Below are positions 9,706 through 20,124 of a stretch of DNA of 64,000 nucleotides, piece after piece. How positions within the stretch are numbered: position 1 is the stretch's first letter; the number at the start of each line of letters is the position of its first letter. Source of the stretch: JBPRGH01 sp051418055 (GTDB lineage Bacteria; Bacteroidota; Bacteroidia; Cytophagales; Cyclobacteriaceae). The notes beneath the pieces are model-generated. The model ran no database searches. It was not told where the DNA came from and worked only from the letters and a program-made list of their open reading frames with translations. The position numbers and the translations under genes are program-made. The stretch covers positions 62,001-126,000 of the forward strand of contig JBPRGH010000006.1 of NCBI GenBank assembly GCA_051418055.1. The letters are read 5' to 3'.

Positions 9706-12642
9706 TTAAAGGCCGATATTTATTCCTAAAGTGAATGTTCTTGCAGTAAAATAATTATTCCTCCTGTCGATGCCGGGAGAAAGAACATCAGGTGTAGTGT
9801 TTAAAAACCCACCATTATCTGTAGGACCAAAATCCTGAAGAACAGGATCAGGATCAATTCCGGTATAACCTGTAATTACAAAAACATTTTCAGCAGTTGC
9901 ATATAAACGAACATTACGTACAGCAGTACCTTCTGACAACATAAAGTTATAACCCAATGAGAGGTTATCCAACCTGAAAAAGTCAGCTTTTTCCACATAA
10001 AGTGAACTAAACTGGGATACCTGTAGTCCCTCCACTGCTTTATCAGTTATAACCCTATTATAAGAGTTAATAGCACCAGGATCAATGGGCTCATAAAACG
10101 CACGATAAGTATTTACCAGGCTATGGCCAAATGCACCTCTAAAAAACGCATTTAAATCCCAATTCTTGAAAGTAATTTCATTGGTCCAGCCAATTTCAAA
10201 ATCAGGTATACCATTTCCCAGTTCAGCAAAATCACCTTCGGGAAGCAATGCAGAACCCTGGTCGGTGATCAATAAACCATCGCCATTAAGATCAGTCATT
10301 ATAGGTGCACCATCTTCATCGACCTGACCGGAAAATACAGGCCCCCAGATTTGTCCAACTCCTTCACCTACAGCAACACGGATCATCTCCGTACTATTCT
10401 GACCAGGCGAACCAAGGTTGGCACGAGTATTTATTTCCTGTCCTTCAATAAATGATTCAAGTGTAGTACTGTATGAACTAAAAACAATTCCCGGGCTGTA
10501 ACTAAAATCACCGGAACTAAAAGATCGATAATTTAATGCTACTTCTATACCGTCTGTTCTTAGCTCACCGACATTCTCAAAACGGGTTCCTGATGGATAC
10601 AGATCTGTGGGGACTTCTCTCTCCAGGATGAAGTTGTCGATACTCCTGGTATAAAGATCTATGGAACCGGTTAATTTATTATTAACTCCAAAATCAATAC
10701 CTAAATTTATTTCTGATTTTTCCTCCCACTGCAGATCAGGATTAGCATCTCTTATTTTAAATACAATCCCTCCATCATCAAAACTATAACCATATAAATC
10801 CTGTGCCAGTCCTGACTGAGCTGGTAAAGATCCGGTAACACCGTAGCCGACCCTCAGCTTTAATAAATTTACAGAAGGTATTTCTATATAATTTATAATA
10901 TCAACTCCTAATCCTAATGCCGGAAAAAGTCCCCATTGGTTATTTTCACCTAATTTTGTAGAACCCTCCTGTCTTAAGGAAGCATTGAAAAATATTGCAT
11001 TATCAAATGTTAAGTTTACCCTACCAAAAAAAGCAATTATTCTTTCCTCCGGAGATTTATAACTGTCGATAACAATATCAGCAGGAATTCCTTTAGCTCT
11101 GTCACCCGATAGGGACAGGTCATTAAACCCTAACACATCAGAAGGGAAATTTCCGGCTTCAATAAACATATCCTGAAACTGGGTTTCCTGCCATGAATAA
11201 CCGGCTGTAAAATTCAGATCAATATCACCGAATGAATTAATATAGCTACCATATGCTTCAAACAGATCAAATCTATTTTCAGAAGAATATCTTCTGGCCA
11301 GGCCGGTACGGTTTAAGCCCCTGAAAAATGAAGTACTAGGATAAAATTCCCCATTTAATGCAGTTTCATATTGCTGACCATAATTTGCTGTTAAAGTAAT
11401 ATGATCAGTGACATCGAAATCTATTTTCGCATTATAATTAAGATCCTTATTTGTTCCTACATTTTGATTTTGCTCAATAATAGCTACAGGATTAAAGTTA
11501 TCAAACAAGATGGCCTGAAAAAATTCTCCGTTATCAAATCGCACTGGGGCTGTAGGGTTATATAAAACAGCATATCTTAAAGCTTCATTAAAAGAGAAGT
11601 TGCTTTCTCTATTTGTGAGGGCCATGTTAAAAGCAACTCTTAATCTATCATCAATGGCACTGTGGTTTATACTCGCTCTTGCATTTACCTGCTCAAAGCC
11701 TGATTCTTTCAGAATACCATTTACATTTCTAAAATTTGTTGATAGCCGGAATACAGTGGTTTCTGTACCACCAGATACTGCAAGATTATGAACATTCGAA
11801 ATTCCAGTTCGTGTAACTTCGTCCTGCCAATCTGTTACAGCTCCTAAATCGTTACCTCCCGCAGCAATGTATTGAGAAGCTGACATATTGGGCTGGTTGT
11901 TATAAACTGAAGCTGCAGAAGCATATCCATTATATGTAGCAGTCACTTTTCCTCTGGTTCCTGATTTTGTAGTTACCAAAATTACACCGCTGGAACCCCT
12001 GCTACCGTAAATCGCAGCTGCAGATCCATCTTTTAGCACGTTAACAGATTCAATATCATTTGGATCAACATTATCTAAAGAAGCTCCAATAACACCATCT
12101 ATAACCACTAATGGTTCTGTGTTTGCACCAACAGTGGATATACCTCTTAAACGTATAGTAGGATTACTATTAGGGTCACCTCCTTTATTATAAATACTCA
12201 ATCCTGGAACTTTACCTTGTAAGAGTTGAGCAGGATTGTTTATATTACCACGGTTAAATTCTTCAGGATTTAACGTAGTAACCGCACTGGTTATCTCCTT
12301 TTTTTCCTGAGTACCGTATCCTACAACGACTACTTCCGAAAGCTGCGTAACATCAACAGACATTTGCATATCTATTGTAGATTGACCCTCCACTGGGACT
12401 TCCGCACCTTTAAATCCTACGTAAGAGAAAACGAGTGTGGCATCGTCACCGACTGTTAGTTTATAATTACCATCTATGTCTGTAATGGTACCGTTATTTG
12501 TGCCTTTTTCAATTACTGTAACACCAGGCATAGGAAGACCATCCTGATCAGTCACAGCACCCGACACTGTTCGTTCTTGAGCCCATGCTGATGTACAAAT
12601 ACACAGCAGAAGCACCAAATTTAATGATAAAATTTTCTTCAT
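9706..12642 (-). CDS. SusC-like TonB-dependent oligosaccharide transporter (pair 2)
   Basis: 978 aa. The order is signal peptide (ends SAWAQ), a carboxypeptidase-regulatory-like domain (residues about 24-95, with GVTVIEKGTNNGTITDIDG), a probable TonB-interacting segment around VVVVGYGTQEKKE, the plug (PAQLLQGKVPGLSIYN, DIESVNVLKDGSAAAIYGSRG) and a 22-strand-type barrel ending in a terminal aromatic-rich strand (FTLGINIGL). It imports glycan fragments across the outer membrane together with the SusD encoded 14 bases downstream. A LacI-type operator lies about 105 bases before its start, and 271 bases separate it from the upstream amylase gene, so it appears to have its own promoter rather than being the tail of the first sus operon. 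Confidence 0.95.
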   Translation of the reverse strand: MKKILSLNLVLLLCICTSAWAQERTVSGAVTDQDGLPMPGVTVIEKGTNNGTITDIDGNYKLTVGDDATLVFSYVGFKGAEVPVEGQSTIDMQMSVDVTQLSEVVVVGYGTQEKKEITSAVTTLNPEEFNRGNINNPAQLLQGKVPGLSIYNKGGDPNSNPTIRLRGISTVGANTEPLVVIDGVIGASLDNVDPNDIESVNVLKDGSAAAIYGSRGSSGVILVTTKSGTRGKVTATYNGYASAASVYNNQPNMSASQYIAAGGNDLGAVTDWQDEVTRTGISNVHNLAVSGGTETTVFRLSTNFRNVNGILKESGFEQVNARASINHSAIDDRLRVAFNMALTNRESNFSFNEALRYAVLYNPTAPVRFDNGEFFQAILFDNFNPVAIIEQNQNVGTNKDLNYNAKIDFDVTDHITLTANYGQQYETALNGEFYPSTSFFRGLNRTGLARRYSSENRFDLFEAYGSYINSFGDIDLNFTAGYSWQETQFQDMFIEAGNFPSDVLGFNDLSLSGDRAKGIPADIVIDSYKSPEERIIAFFGRVNLTFDNAIFFNASLRQEGSTKLGENNQWGLFPALGLGVDIINYIEIPSVNLLKLRVGYGVTGSLPAQSGLAQDLYGYSFDDGGIVFKIRDANPDLQWEEKSEINLGIDFGVNNKLTGSIDLYTRSIDNFILEREVPTDLYPSGTRFENVGELRTDGIEVALNYRSFSSGDFSYSPGIVFSSYSTTLESFIEGQEINTRANLGSPGQNSTEMIRVAVGEGVGQIWGPVFSGQVDEDGAPIMTDLNGDGLLITDQGSALLPEGDFAELGNGIPDFEIGWTNEITFKNWDLNAFFRGAFGHSLVNTYRAFYEPIDPGAINSYNRVITDKAVEGLQVSQFSSLYVEKADFFRLDNLSLGYNFMLSEGTAVRNVRLYATAENVFVITGYTGIDPDPVLQDFGPTDNGGFLNTTPDVLSPGIDRRNNYFTARTFTLGINIGL

Positions 12643-12746
12643 AATATTGGGTTTTGGGTATGGTTTAAAAAATAAATTACAAAAAGCATTTTGAAAATGA
12701 AAGCTTCTTCTTCTATATTAGGCGACAAAAGTGGAGATTAAATAAT

Positions 12747-12773
12747 GCAAACGTCTTCGCAATCGTTTGCGCG
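12747..12773. promoter_or_regulatory. LacI-type operator before susC2
   Basis: The segment contains CGCAATCGTTTGCG (12758-12771), a near-palindrome, and an outer inverted pair GCAAACG...CGTTTGC. Bases 12751-12770 match 23271-23289 before susC1 almost exactly (ACGTCTTCGCAAyCGTTTGC). This is the kind of CG-centred dyad bound by LacI/GalR regulators, and one is encoded at 23501. Binding is inferred. Confidence 0.7.
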
Positions 12774-12913
12774 AAAAGATAAATATTTGAAATAAATTAA
12801 ATATTAGCTATTTTGTGATATAATGGATCGCATTATAGCTACTATAAAAAATTACATTTTGTTAATTATTGAATACACAAAAGGTAATTCTGAAACTTAA
12901 GTATAAAACTTAA

Positions 12914-14518
12914 CTAATCTTTAGCTAAAATAACACTGGAGTAAGGAGGAAGATGAATTGTATTCCCTGTTAAACTTGCACTTCCATTAAAGGAATTATG
13001 AAGCGTATAGGAAGAAAGCAGTGTCAATGAATTCTTATCATCCTTTAAGTTATGGATGATCAAAACTTCTGTCCCTTCATAAGTTCTTTTAAAGGTCAAT
13101 AAAGATGGGTCATCTGTTTTAAATGGAATAAGCTCCCCCACTAACAAGGCCGGGATTGATTTACGTGTATCAATTAAATCTTTATAATGATCAAAAAGCG
13201 ATGTAGAATCCTTCCTTTGCTCAGATAAGCTTTCAATTGTGGCAGGAGTATTATATTCTGGCTCAATCCATTTAGGCCGATTAGGATCATTACCCTCTTC
13301 CCATAAAAATGGTTCACGAATTCGTGGGTCAGGCTTTTTACCACGCATGCCTATTTCTTCACCATAATAGATATATGGTGTTCCCGGAAGTGTTAATAGT
13401 ATAGATGCTGCAACTTTAGCTTTACCTTCATCATTATTTAAAACGGACATAACCCGGTTTTGATCGTGATTGCTTAGGAAAATAGCATCGTGATAACCAG
13501 TGTTTATCGAATTATAAATAGCCCTATTAGCTATTAAACTTGTAATAAAGGAGGAGTCTTCATTAACCTGCCAGCCATGTCCTGAAATGGAAGCATCTAC
13601 AACGCCACCTCTGTTTACTGATTCTAAAATACTGAAAGCCAAATCAAAGTTAAAAAAGGAGGTAAAGCCGGCAGCATATGGCGCTGTTGTTTCCGCATTC
13701 GCCCAAATTTCGCCAACCAGATAAACATCTGGGTCTACTTTCTCCATTTCAGCTTTAAATTCTTTCCAGAATTCATGATTATCATCAGCACGATCATCAG
13801 GAAAAATATGTTTGGCTGCATCAAGCCTAAATCCGTCGACACCTACATCCTCAAGCCAGAACCGCCCGATATCATAGATCTCTTTTTTTACTTCCGGATT
13901 ATCAAAATTAAGGTCAGGCATACCACCCCAGAAAAAGCCGTAATAATGCTCTTCCTTCTCATTGCCATTCACCGGATGCCACTGCCGGATATTATCTGAA
14001 TCGAAAGAGATCTCTTTCTTTGCCAGCTGCTCAGCGATTGAATCCTTATCTGCCCAAACATAGTAATCCCTGTATTTGCTGTCCTTATCTGAAGAAGCCG
14101 CTATAAACCAGGGGTGTTGATTGGAGGTGTGGTTTACAACAAAATCAATTATCACTTTAATATCTCTTTCATGTGCTTCAGCAAGAAAGGATTTAAATTC
14201 TTCCATTGTACCATAATCCGGATGTATAGCACGATAATCTGTTACATCATATTTATGATAGGATGGAGAAGGCATAATGGGCATAAGCCAAACAGCATCA
14301 ATATTAAGCTCCTCAAGATAATCCATCTTTTGTATCATCCCATTGATATCGCCAATACTGTCATTATTGGTGTCGTAGAATGACTGGACAAAGATCTCAT
14401 AGGCTACACCATTTGGCCATGCTGTATTGATTTCATCAACCTTTGCTGTCTCTGTTGCCTTTGGCGTACAGGATAAAGTCAGTAATAATATTCCTGATAG
14501 CTTTAAAATATTATACAT
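12914..14518 (-). CDS. GH13 alpha-amylase-family lipoprotein
   Basis: 534 aa. The lipobox LSC (Cys17) anchors it, probably at the outer membrane, either on the surface or facing the periplasm. The GH13 barrel shows all four conserved regions: VIIDFVVNH (about 122-130), GFRLDAAKH with nucleophile Asp233, VYLVGEIW with acid/base Glu270, and FLSNHDQNR with Asp352. The early QSFYDTNNDSIGDINGMIQ segment resembles the calcium-binding loop of oligo-1,6-glucosidase/neopullulanase-like amylases. It would cleave alpha-glucan or maltodextrin. It starts 6 bases after the upstream GH13 gene and is the last gene of the susCDE operon; a strong hairpin further up (17327-17354) probably reduces its expression. 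Confidence 0.93.
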   Translation of the reverse strand: MYNILKLSGILLLTLSCTPKATETAKVDEINTAWPNGVAYEIFVQSFYDTNNDSIGDINGMIQKMDYLEELNIDAVWLMPIMPSPSYHKYDVTDYRAIHPDYGTMEEFKSFLAEAHERDIKVIIDFVVNHTSNQHPWFIAASSDKDSKYRDYYVWADKDSIAEQLAKKEISFDSDNIRQWHPVNGNEKEEHYYGFFWGGMPDLNFDNPEVKKEIYDIGRFWLEDVGVDGFRLDAAKHIFPDDRADDNHEFWKEFKAEMEKVDPDVYLVGEIWANAETTAPYAAGFTSFFNFDLAFSILESVNRGGVVDASISGHGWQVNEDSSFITSLIANRAIYNSINTGYHDAIFLSNHDQNRVMSVLNNDEGKAKVAASILLTLPGTPYIYYGEEIGMRGKKPDPRIREPFLWEEGNDPNRPKWIEPEYNTPATIESLSEQRKDSTSLFDHYKDLIDTRKSIPALLVGELIPFKTDDPSLLTFKRTYEGTEVLIIHNLKDDKNSLTLLSSYTLHNSFNGSASLTGNTIHLPPYSSVILAKD

Positions 14519-14524
14519 TCTATC

Positions 14525-17314
14525 TTATTTCTTAATGATTTTAAAAGATTCTTTTCCTGACCTGTTTTGTACTTCAACCAGATAAACACCTTTTGGAACT
14601 GATGATAAAGAAATATGTGTATTATTAGCATCAATTGATGAGCTCATAATCTCAAGTCCTTTTAAATCGAAAACAGTAACAACTGAAGGTTCAGTAACTA
14701 AGATACTGAGTTTATCTTCAACAGGATTTGGATAAAAGTGTAAGGACTCAAGTGCCTGTGGATCCGTAACTTCAGTAATAAGATCAGCAGGTTTTTCAAG
14801 ACGTACATCAGTATATAACCTAAACTCCCCGGGCTGCAAAGTAATTGAAATCGGATTATTTACATTCAGGTCTCCAAAGGTTGTAAAATAGCTATACCAA
14901 TTACCCAGGTGAGGAAATGAAATATTTACCTGCTTGGGTACCACATCAAAATTCCCGACAATAACAACATTCATTTCATCCACTGTAGAAGGGTTGTTGT
15001 TATATGGATCATTTCTAATAGTGATCTGCTTCAGAAGCGGGTTATTTCCTAAATTGGCAAAAGTTGGAGCACCAAAATTGAATACTTTTTCTTTCCTCAG
15101 ATTTAAAAGTGCCTGATAAAAATTAAATATATCAATCCTTTCTTCTTCATTTAAATAACCCAGTGCTACCGGTGTTGGCTTAATACCTAACCTTCCATCA
15201 AATTCAATACTTACATCATATCCCCATTCTCCCCATTGCCACATCATTTTAGGCCCGGGTATTGTATATAGAAATAAGGCCGCTCCTTTTAATCTTTCAA
15301 TTCTTTCGGGCAATGGACGGGTGGAATAATCAGCTGTACGATTACCAAATTCCTTTACACGGTAACCAACTCTTTCCTCATCATGGCTTTCCATGTAGGT
15401 AACCAGGTGCGGATTTTCCCAACCCCTATTCTCATAATAGCCCCAGGCCAGATCAGTATCCTCCGGATAACCCATTGCTACCTGTGAATAGCTATGGTTC
15501 ATATGTCCCCACAATAGGAATCCAAGGCTCGACAGCTCTTTTTCTTCGGTATTACTACCAAAATGCTCAAGGATGAGAATGGCGTCTTCATCATAAATCC
15601 TGATCTCATCACGCATTCTTTTTAATAAAGCTATCCGGGTAGCATCATATGATGACCATAGTCCGACATCTTCCCCACTTTCTTTTTGGGTAAAACCTTT
15701 ACTCAGATCATAGCGAAAACCATCTACTTTATACTCGTTCAACCAGTAATGATTGACAGTATCCAGATATTGCTGTGTATATGGGCTTTCATGGTCCATA
15801 TCAAAAAAGACATTAAAAGGATGTTTGGCATCAACATTGAACCATGGATTTTCAAGAAGTGGTTTAAAATTCTGAAAATCAAAATACATCATTAAAAAGC
15901 TGTTCGGAATATCCTGATGATTTAGTGTAATATCAAGAATAACGGCAATATCCAAACCATGTGCAGCATCAATTAATGCTTTCAGGTTTTCCTTCGGACC
16001 ATAATATTTATCAGGGGCAAACATAAATGTTGGATTATATCCCCAGCTTATGTTACCATTAAACTCCATAACAGGCATTAATTGAATGGCATTTATCCCA
16101 AGGTTTTTGAAATAACTCAAGGTATCCTGAAGGTCTGCATATGTCCTGTTTCCGTCCTCAAAAAAATCACGGATAAGCAGCTCATAAATGATCAGCGAAT
16201 CCTCAGCAAATGTAACAGGTTCATTTTGCCATTGGTATGGTGTCTGACCAGTTTCCAGGACACTTACTCGGTTGAAAAACCATGTACCATGTAAAGCTCC
16301 TGCCGGATAATCCTGTAAACCGGGATAATGTGATTCAGGGATATAATGATCATCCGGATCAAGTATTTTGTCAGCATATGGATCTGCAATATAAACTGAT
16401 CCATCAACCAGATATTGAAAGCCATATTCCACACCAGGTTCAAGTCCCGTTATTTCCAACCAGAAATGCTCCCCATCCTGTTTCATCTGGTATTCGGGGG
16501 CAGCTTCCCAATTATTGAAATCACCCACTACATATACAAATGATTTATTTGGAGCCCAAAGATCCAGGATAACTCTGGTGGGATCATTATTAAAATAATT
16601 AATCCCTGCAATTACTCCTGTAGGCCTGGGTTCTACTACTGATGGGGTATAAACAATAAATGTGGTGGAATCTTCAGCGATTTCAGTTCCATTATCAGCA
16701 GTAACTTTTATTTTATATTCACCTTCAGCTCCTGCAGTATGATCATGAGAAATAGAGGAAACTGAAGTTTCTGAAGCAATAACATTTTCATTTATATAAA
16801 TAGTCATTGTAGCTATTTCGGATGCGGTCGCAGAAATAGTTAATACTTCCCCGGTTGTTAAAAATAAAGGCTGCTCTTTAGGAGCAGTGATTTTTACATC
16901 AAGCCCACCTTCTGAAATATCTATGAAGAAATCCTGTGTCTGTCCATTACTCCAGTCCTGGCCTTTAAGTAAAAACCCAATACTTTTTATCTGGTCAGCA
17001 GTTTTATTAAAAAAAACAGTTGGAGTAAATGTAATTGTATAAATATTCGGATCTGTTGCCGAACGTGTCATTAATGCGTCGCTTTGTGCATCTGTAGCCG
17101 GGTTTACATTTGTTGCGGCATCACAGTTGGAAGCACAACCTTCCGCTATCCAGCTCCATATCCATATAGGGTCAGTATAACCTTCCAGAGCTGTGCCGGA
17201 AACATCAACAGTTATAGTTAAAGGCTGATCGGCTTTTGGGAAAGCAGGATCTACTGTCACCTGGGCCAATGAAGATATGCTTAATAGACAGAGCAATAAG
17301 ATAAAGAAACGCAT
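14525..17314 (-). CDS. secreted multidomain GH13 glucanase with T9SS sorting domain
   Basis: The ATG at 17314 is chosen over an in-frame TTG at 17320 because it begins the signal peptide MRFFILLLCLLSISSLAQ directly. Domains in order: an N-terminal starch-binding-like beta domain (about 20-135), an Ig-like domain (about 140-225), a CBM48-like module with VYVVGDFNNW (about 240-330), and a GH13 barrel with DITLNH, GFRYDLSKG (nucleophile Asp538), ILILEHF (Glu585) and YMESHDEER (Asp647). The C-terminal type A T9SS sorting domain has FYPNPVEDKLSI and ends GVYLVEV...FKIIKK. It is therefore exported and cell-attached or released by the type IX system. The substrate is probably starch, glycogen or pullulan. 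Confidence 0.93.
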   Translation of the reverse strand: MRFFILLLCLLSISSLAQVTVDPAFPKADQPLTITVDVSGTALEGYTDPIWIWSWIAEGCASNCDAATNVNPATDAQSDALMTRSATDPNIYTITFTPTVFFNKTADQIKSIGFLLKGQDWSNGQTQDFFIDISEGGLDVKITAPKEQPLFLTTGEVLTISATASEIATMTIYINENVIASETSVSSISHDHTAGAEGEYKIKVTADNGTEIAEDSTTFIVYTPSVVEPRPTGVIAGINYFNNDPTRVILDLWAPNKSFVYVVGDFNNWEAAPEYQMKQDGEHFWLEITGLEPGVEYGFQYLVDGSVYIADPYADKILDPDDHYIPESHYPGLQDYPAGALHGTWFFNRVSVLETGQTPYQWQNEPVTFAEDSLIIYELLIRDFFEDGNRTYADLQDTLSYFKNLGINAIQLMPVMEFNGNISWGYNPTFMFAPDKYYGPKENLKALIDAAHGLDIAVILDITLNHQDIPNSFLMMYFDFQNFKPLLENPWFNVDAKHPFNVFFDMDHESPYTQQYLDTVNHYWLNEYKVDGFRYDLSKGFTQKESGEDVGLWSSYDATRIALLKRMRDEIRIYDEDAILILEHFGSNTEEKELSSLGFLLWGHMNHSYSQVAMGYPEDTDLAWGYYENRGWENPHLVTYMESHDEERVGYRVKEFGNRTADYSTRPLPERIERLKGAALFLYTIPGPKMMWQWGEWGYDVSIEFDGRLGIKPTPVALGYLNEEERIDIFNFYQALLNLRKEKVFNFGAPTFANLGNNPLLKQITIRNDPYNNNPSTVDEMNVVIVGNFDVVPKQVNISFPHLGNWYSYFTTFGDLNVNNPISITLQPGEFRLYTDVRLEKPADLITEVTDPQALESLHFYPNPVEDKLSILVTEPSVVTVFDLKGLEIMSSSIDANNTHISLSSVPKGVYLVEVQNRSGKESFKIIKK

Positions 17315-17326
17315 AAGCAAATATTT

Positions 17327-17354
17327 AAAAAAAGGGGTGAAAATCTTTCACCCC
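17327..17354 (-). terminator. intrinsic terminator/attenuator between susE and the GH13 genes
   Basis: The arms 17334-17342 (GGGGTGAAA) and 17346-17354 form a 9-bp stem with a 3-base loop, and on the minus strand seven U residues follow (17327-17333). It lies between the susE stop and the amylase start, so most transcripts probably end after susCDE and a fraction reads on into the two hydrolase genes. Confidence 0.85.
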
Positions 17355-17377
17355 CTTTAACAATTAAAAAAATAAAA

Positions 17378-18502
17378 TTATTCTACAAGTAGAAAAATAT
17401 ACCTGCCAGTTATATCATTGAACCATATATCATAGGTACCTGCCTCAACAGGAATATTAGGTCCATTTTGAGTCGCCTCTCCGCTAATTGGAGTACCAGC
17501 TCCCCAGTTTACGTCCCAGGCATCCTCTGCTCTAAATTTCATTTCACCGCCCCCAAGAGCAGCTCCATTTATATACCAAATATGTGGATTAAAAGTAGAT
17601 TGAGTCATATCTGTATCAGCATCCCAGCCACCTGGAGTAGCATCTCCAATAATTCCAATAGTAGAATATGTCGGATCTCCGGAAGCATCATACGGTTCTA
17701 CAGTAAATGTCATGGCATCAGTATCAACAGTTAAGGAGTAATAACCTTCTGTCTCAATTACAAATGCCCCCGGATCCGAACCGGTTCCATCATTTACTGC
17801 GAGTGTTGTGCCATCGTTAGTACCCCACTGCGGTTGCCACTGACCTCTTACTTCCACAAGTTTGAATTCACCGGCAGCAAATTTTCCTGTAAAATAATAC
17901 AGATCAGGATTAGACGGATCCCGGAATAACGGAGTATTATTATTATTTGGGTCCCATCCCGCAGCAGTTGCATTACCTACGAAAAATAAGTTTCTTAATG
18001 GAGGCTCTTCACCACCAACTTCTACCCATCTAACCTGAATAGGTTGAATAGCTGAAAATTTTTCAATAGTATTAGCTCCTCCGGTACCTGTAAAAGCACG
18101 TAACCTGAAATATAACTCCCCGGTACTATTATCAGGAGTAGCAGGGTCACCATCTAACCCTGCCTCTGTGGCAAGATCCAACAGCTGATCTACTGATACA
18201 GCTAAATGATTTTCTGAAGTTGATCCTAATAATTGAGATGTTCCAAATGTTGGGTCAGTTGATCCGTAAAGTTCATAAGTGATATTTACCGGTGCACCGA
18301 AATCAACCGGTTCCCAAATAAAACGTTCTGCTATATTCGATGCTGTTGGTTCAGAGATCACATATTCTGATAAAAAAGAATTTGTAAACTCAAGATCTTC
18401 AGCAGGTTCTTCTGCAACAAAATCGAGTGCGACATCATCTTCACAGGCACTAAAGCCAAGAAGAAGAAAAAATGACAAAAGTATTAATGATATATTTTTC
18501 AT
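17378..18502 (-). CDS. SusE/SusF-like starch-binding outer-membrane lipoprotein
   Basis: 374 aa with a lipobox signal ending GFSAC (Cys20). An N-terminal SusE-type Ig-like domain (about 40-155, with FIWEPVDFGAPVNITYELY) is followed by two tandem starch-binding modules (about 170-275 and 280-374). Each has a GNATAAGWDPN/GDATPGGWDAD start, a W-rich stretch (QWQPQWGTNDG, AWDVNWGAG) and a terminal strand. These match the CBM-like domains of SusE/SusF. It holds alpha-glucan at the surface for the SusC/SusD pair encoded just upstream. It is followed by an intrinsic terminator before the hydrolase genes. Confidence 0.92.
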   Translation of the reverse strand: MKNISLILLSFFLLLGFSACEDDVALDFVAEEPAEDLEFTNSFLSEYVISEPTASNIAERFIWEPVDFGAPVNITYELYGSTDPTFGTSQLLGSTSENHLAVSVDQLLDLATEAGLDGDPATPDNSTGELYFRLRAFTGTGGANTIEKFSAIQPIQVRWVEVGGEEPPLRNLFFVGNATAAGWDPNNNNTPLFRDPSNPDLYYFTGKFAAGEFKLVEVRGQWQPQWGTNDGTTLAVNDGTGSDPGAFVIETEGYYSLTVDTDAMTFTVEPYDASGDPTYSTIGIIGDATPGGWDADTDMTQSTFNPHIWYINGAALGGGEMKFRAEDAWDVNWGAGTPISGEATQNGPNIPVEAGTYDIWFNDITGRYIFLLVE

Positions 18503-18522
18503 TGTTTTTATTTGTTTAAATG

Positions 18523-20112
18523 TTAATATCCTGGATTTTGATTAAGGTTAGGGTTTGCTGAAAGGCTTATTTCCGGTACCGGATATAAACTTCGGAAACT
18601 TCCAATAGGAATTCCATTTGGAGCATTTCCTTTCCAATCCCATAAATAGGCAGCACCGGTAAATAAGTTAAATCGGATTAGATCCTGCCTTCTGTGCGCC
18701 TCCCAATAAAGTTCGACCAAACGCTCATCAATAATAAGTTCCAGAGTAAGGTCACTTACTGTTACTAAATCAGGGTTATCAGCTCTTATTCTTAGCTGAT
18801 TGATATAACCTGCAGCAGTGGTTGCATCACCTCCGCCACCTCTTATATAAGCTTCGGCATACATCAAATAAGCATCTGCAAGCCTGAACATCGGAAAATC
18901 AGTATCTGCCAAATCGAGGCTGGAACCGCGAACTCCCGTTGAAGTTAAATTAGAAAATTTACCGACTATATATCCTGTTTCCCTCTCACCAATGCTTGAA
19001 ATATCGATGGTCCGGTCTTCTGTTATCAATGTATTTCTATCATCATTGGTATAAGCATCCTGAAGGAATGTTTCAGAAAATTCCTCAGTCACTCTTAGGG
19101 CACCGCCCCAGCCACCGGCATTTACACCAAAAGCAGCGCCATTAGCTTCCTGTGAACCAATTTGCCCGTTGATTATAACAGTTGTTGGTCCGTAATTCTG
19201 TGTAGTAATACCATCTGAAACAATAGGGAAAATAATTTCTCTCCTTGCCTCACCTTGATCGTTATCAGCCATAAAAACTTCAAGATAATTTGATGCTAAC
19301 TGATAATTACTGTTGATAATATTCTCAGTATAGGTTATCACTTTATCATAGTGGTTTTCATTTATGTAAACCTCAGCATTAAGATAAATTTTGGCCAGCA
19401 ACATCCATGCAGCTGCTTTATCGGCACGTGCATATTCGTTTTGCAGCGGTTCCGCCATTTCTGGAAGAATTTCCAAAAGTTCAGATTCAATGAAATCGAA
19501 TAACTCAGGTCTTGTATACTGTGGTGCCCTGAAAGCTCCTACAGGATCATTTTCCGTAACAAAAGGAGCACGACCAAAAAGGTCCATCATATGATAATAT
19601 GAAAGGGCCCTTAAAAATCTTGCTTCCGCACGGAACATTGCTATTTCATCACGAAGGTCAGCACTAACACCACGACGATCAAGGTTAGCCTCTGATGTCT
19701 GTCTCAGGTACTCATTGGCAAAAGCAACAGAAGTCATAACCCTACCAAACATTCCTCTAAGGATCACATTTTCTGCTGACCATGTAACCCGGTTTAACTC
19801 TCTTAATCCCGGATCATTTTCCCAGGTCCAGATTGCCTCATCAGTAGGTAATTCCTGAAGGTTCCATAATCCCCGGCCATACTGGCTGGTACCCGCATCC
19901 AATCCATCAATATTGGAAGAACCGGGACCATCTGTTCCGGTCAATGCCAAATTAGCATACACAGCAGCTAGTCCTTGCCTGTAAGCTTCAGGTTCACTAT
20001 AAAATTCATCGACCAGCGAAACCAGGGGATCGCCCGGCTCAACATCAAGATCACCTGTACACCCAATAAAAATCAGTGAGAAACAGGTAAAGTATATTAA
20101 TTTAAGGTTCAT
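18523..20112 (-). CDS. SusD-like starch-binding lipoprotein (pair 1)
   Basis: 529 aa with a lipobox signal (FIGC, Cys18). SusD/RagB features are present: the N-terminal VDEFYSEPEAYRQGLAAVYANLA segment, RFLRALSYYHMMDLFGRAPFV, WMLLAKIYLNAEVYI, MFRLADAYLMYAEAYIRGG and RRQDLIRFNLF, with the usual ending (SLYPVPEISLSANPNLNQNPGY read in two parts). It lies 12 bases downstream of susC1 and 20 bases upstream of susE, so it is the middle gene of the main maltodextrin-capture operon. As the surface lid of SusC it is expected to bind starch helices or maltooligosaccharides; aromatic stretches are present but the exact binding residues cannot be placed from sequence alone. Confidence 0.94.
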   Translation of the reverse strand: MNLKLIYFTCFSLIFIGCTGDLDVEPGDPLVSLVDEFYSEPEAYRQGLAAVYANLALTGTDGPGSSNIDGLDAGTSQYGRGLWNLQELPTDEAIWTWENDPGLRELNRVTWSAENVILRGMFGRVMTSVAFANEYLRQTSEANLDRRGVSADLRDEIAMFRAEARFLRALSYYHMMDLFGRAPFVTENDPVGAFRAPQYTRPELFDFIESELLEILPEMAEPLQNEYARADKAAAWMLLAKIYLNAEVYINENHYDKVITYTENIINSNYQLASNYLEVFMADNDQGEARREIIFPIVSDGITTQNYGPTTVIINGQIGSQEANGAAFGVNAGGWGGALRVTEEFSETFLQDAYTNDDRNTLITEDRTIDISSIGERETGYIVGKFSNLTSTGVRGSSLDLADTDFPMFRLADAYLMYAEAYIRGGGGDATTAAGYINQLRIRADNPDLVTVSDLTLELIIDERLVELYWEAHRRQDLIRFNLFTGAAYLWDWKGNAPNGIPIGSFRSLYPVPEISLSANPNLNQNPGY

Positions 20113-20124
20113 ATCTATTATTGT

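Noticed and set aside
12819..12837. TATAATG/CATTATA hairpin as a terminator for the GH13 operon
   Set aside because: The stem is short and AT-rich and no U-run follows on the minus strand.
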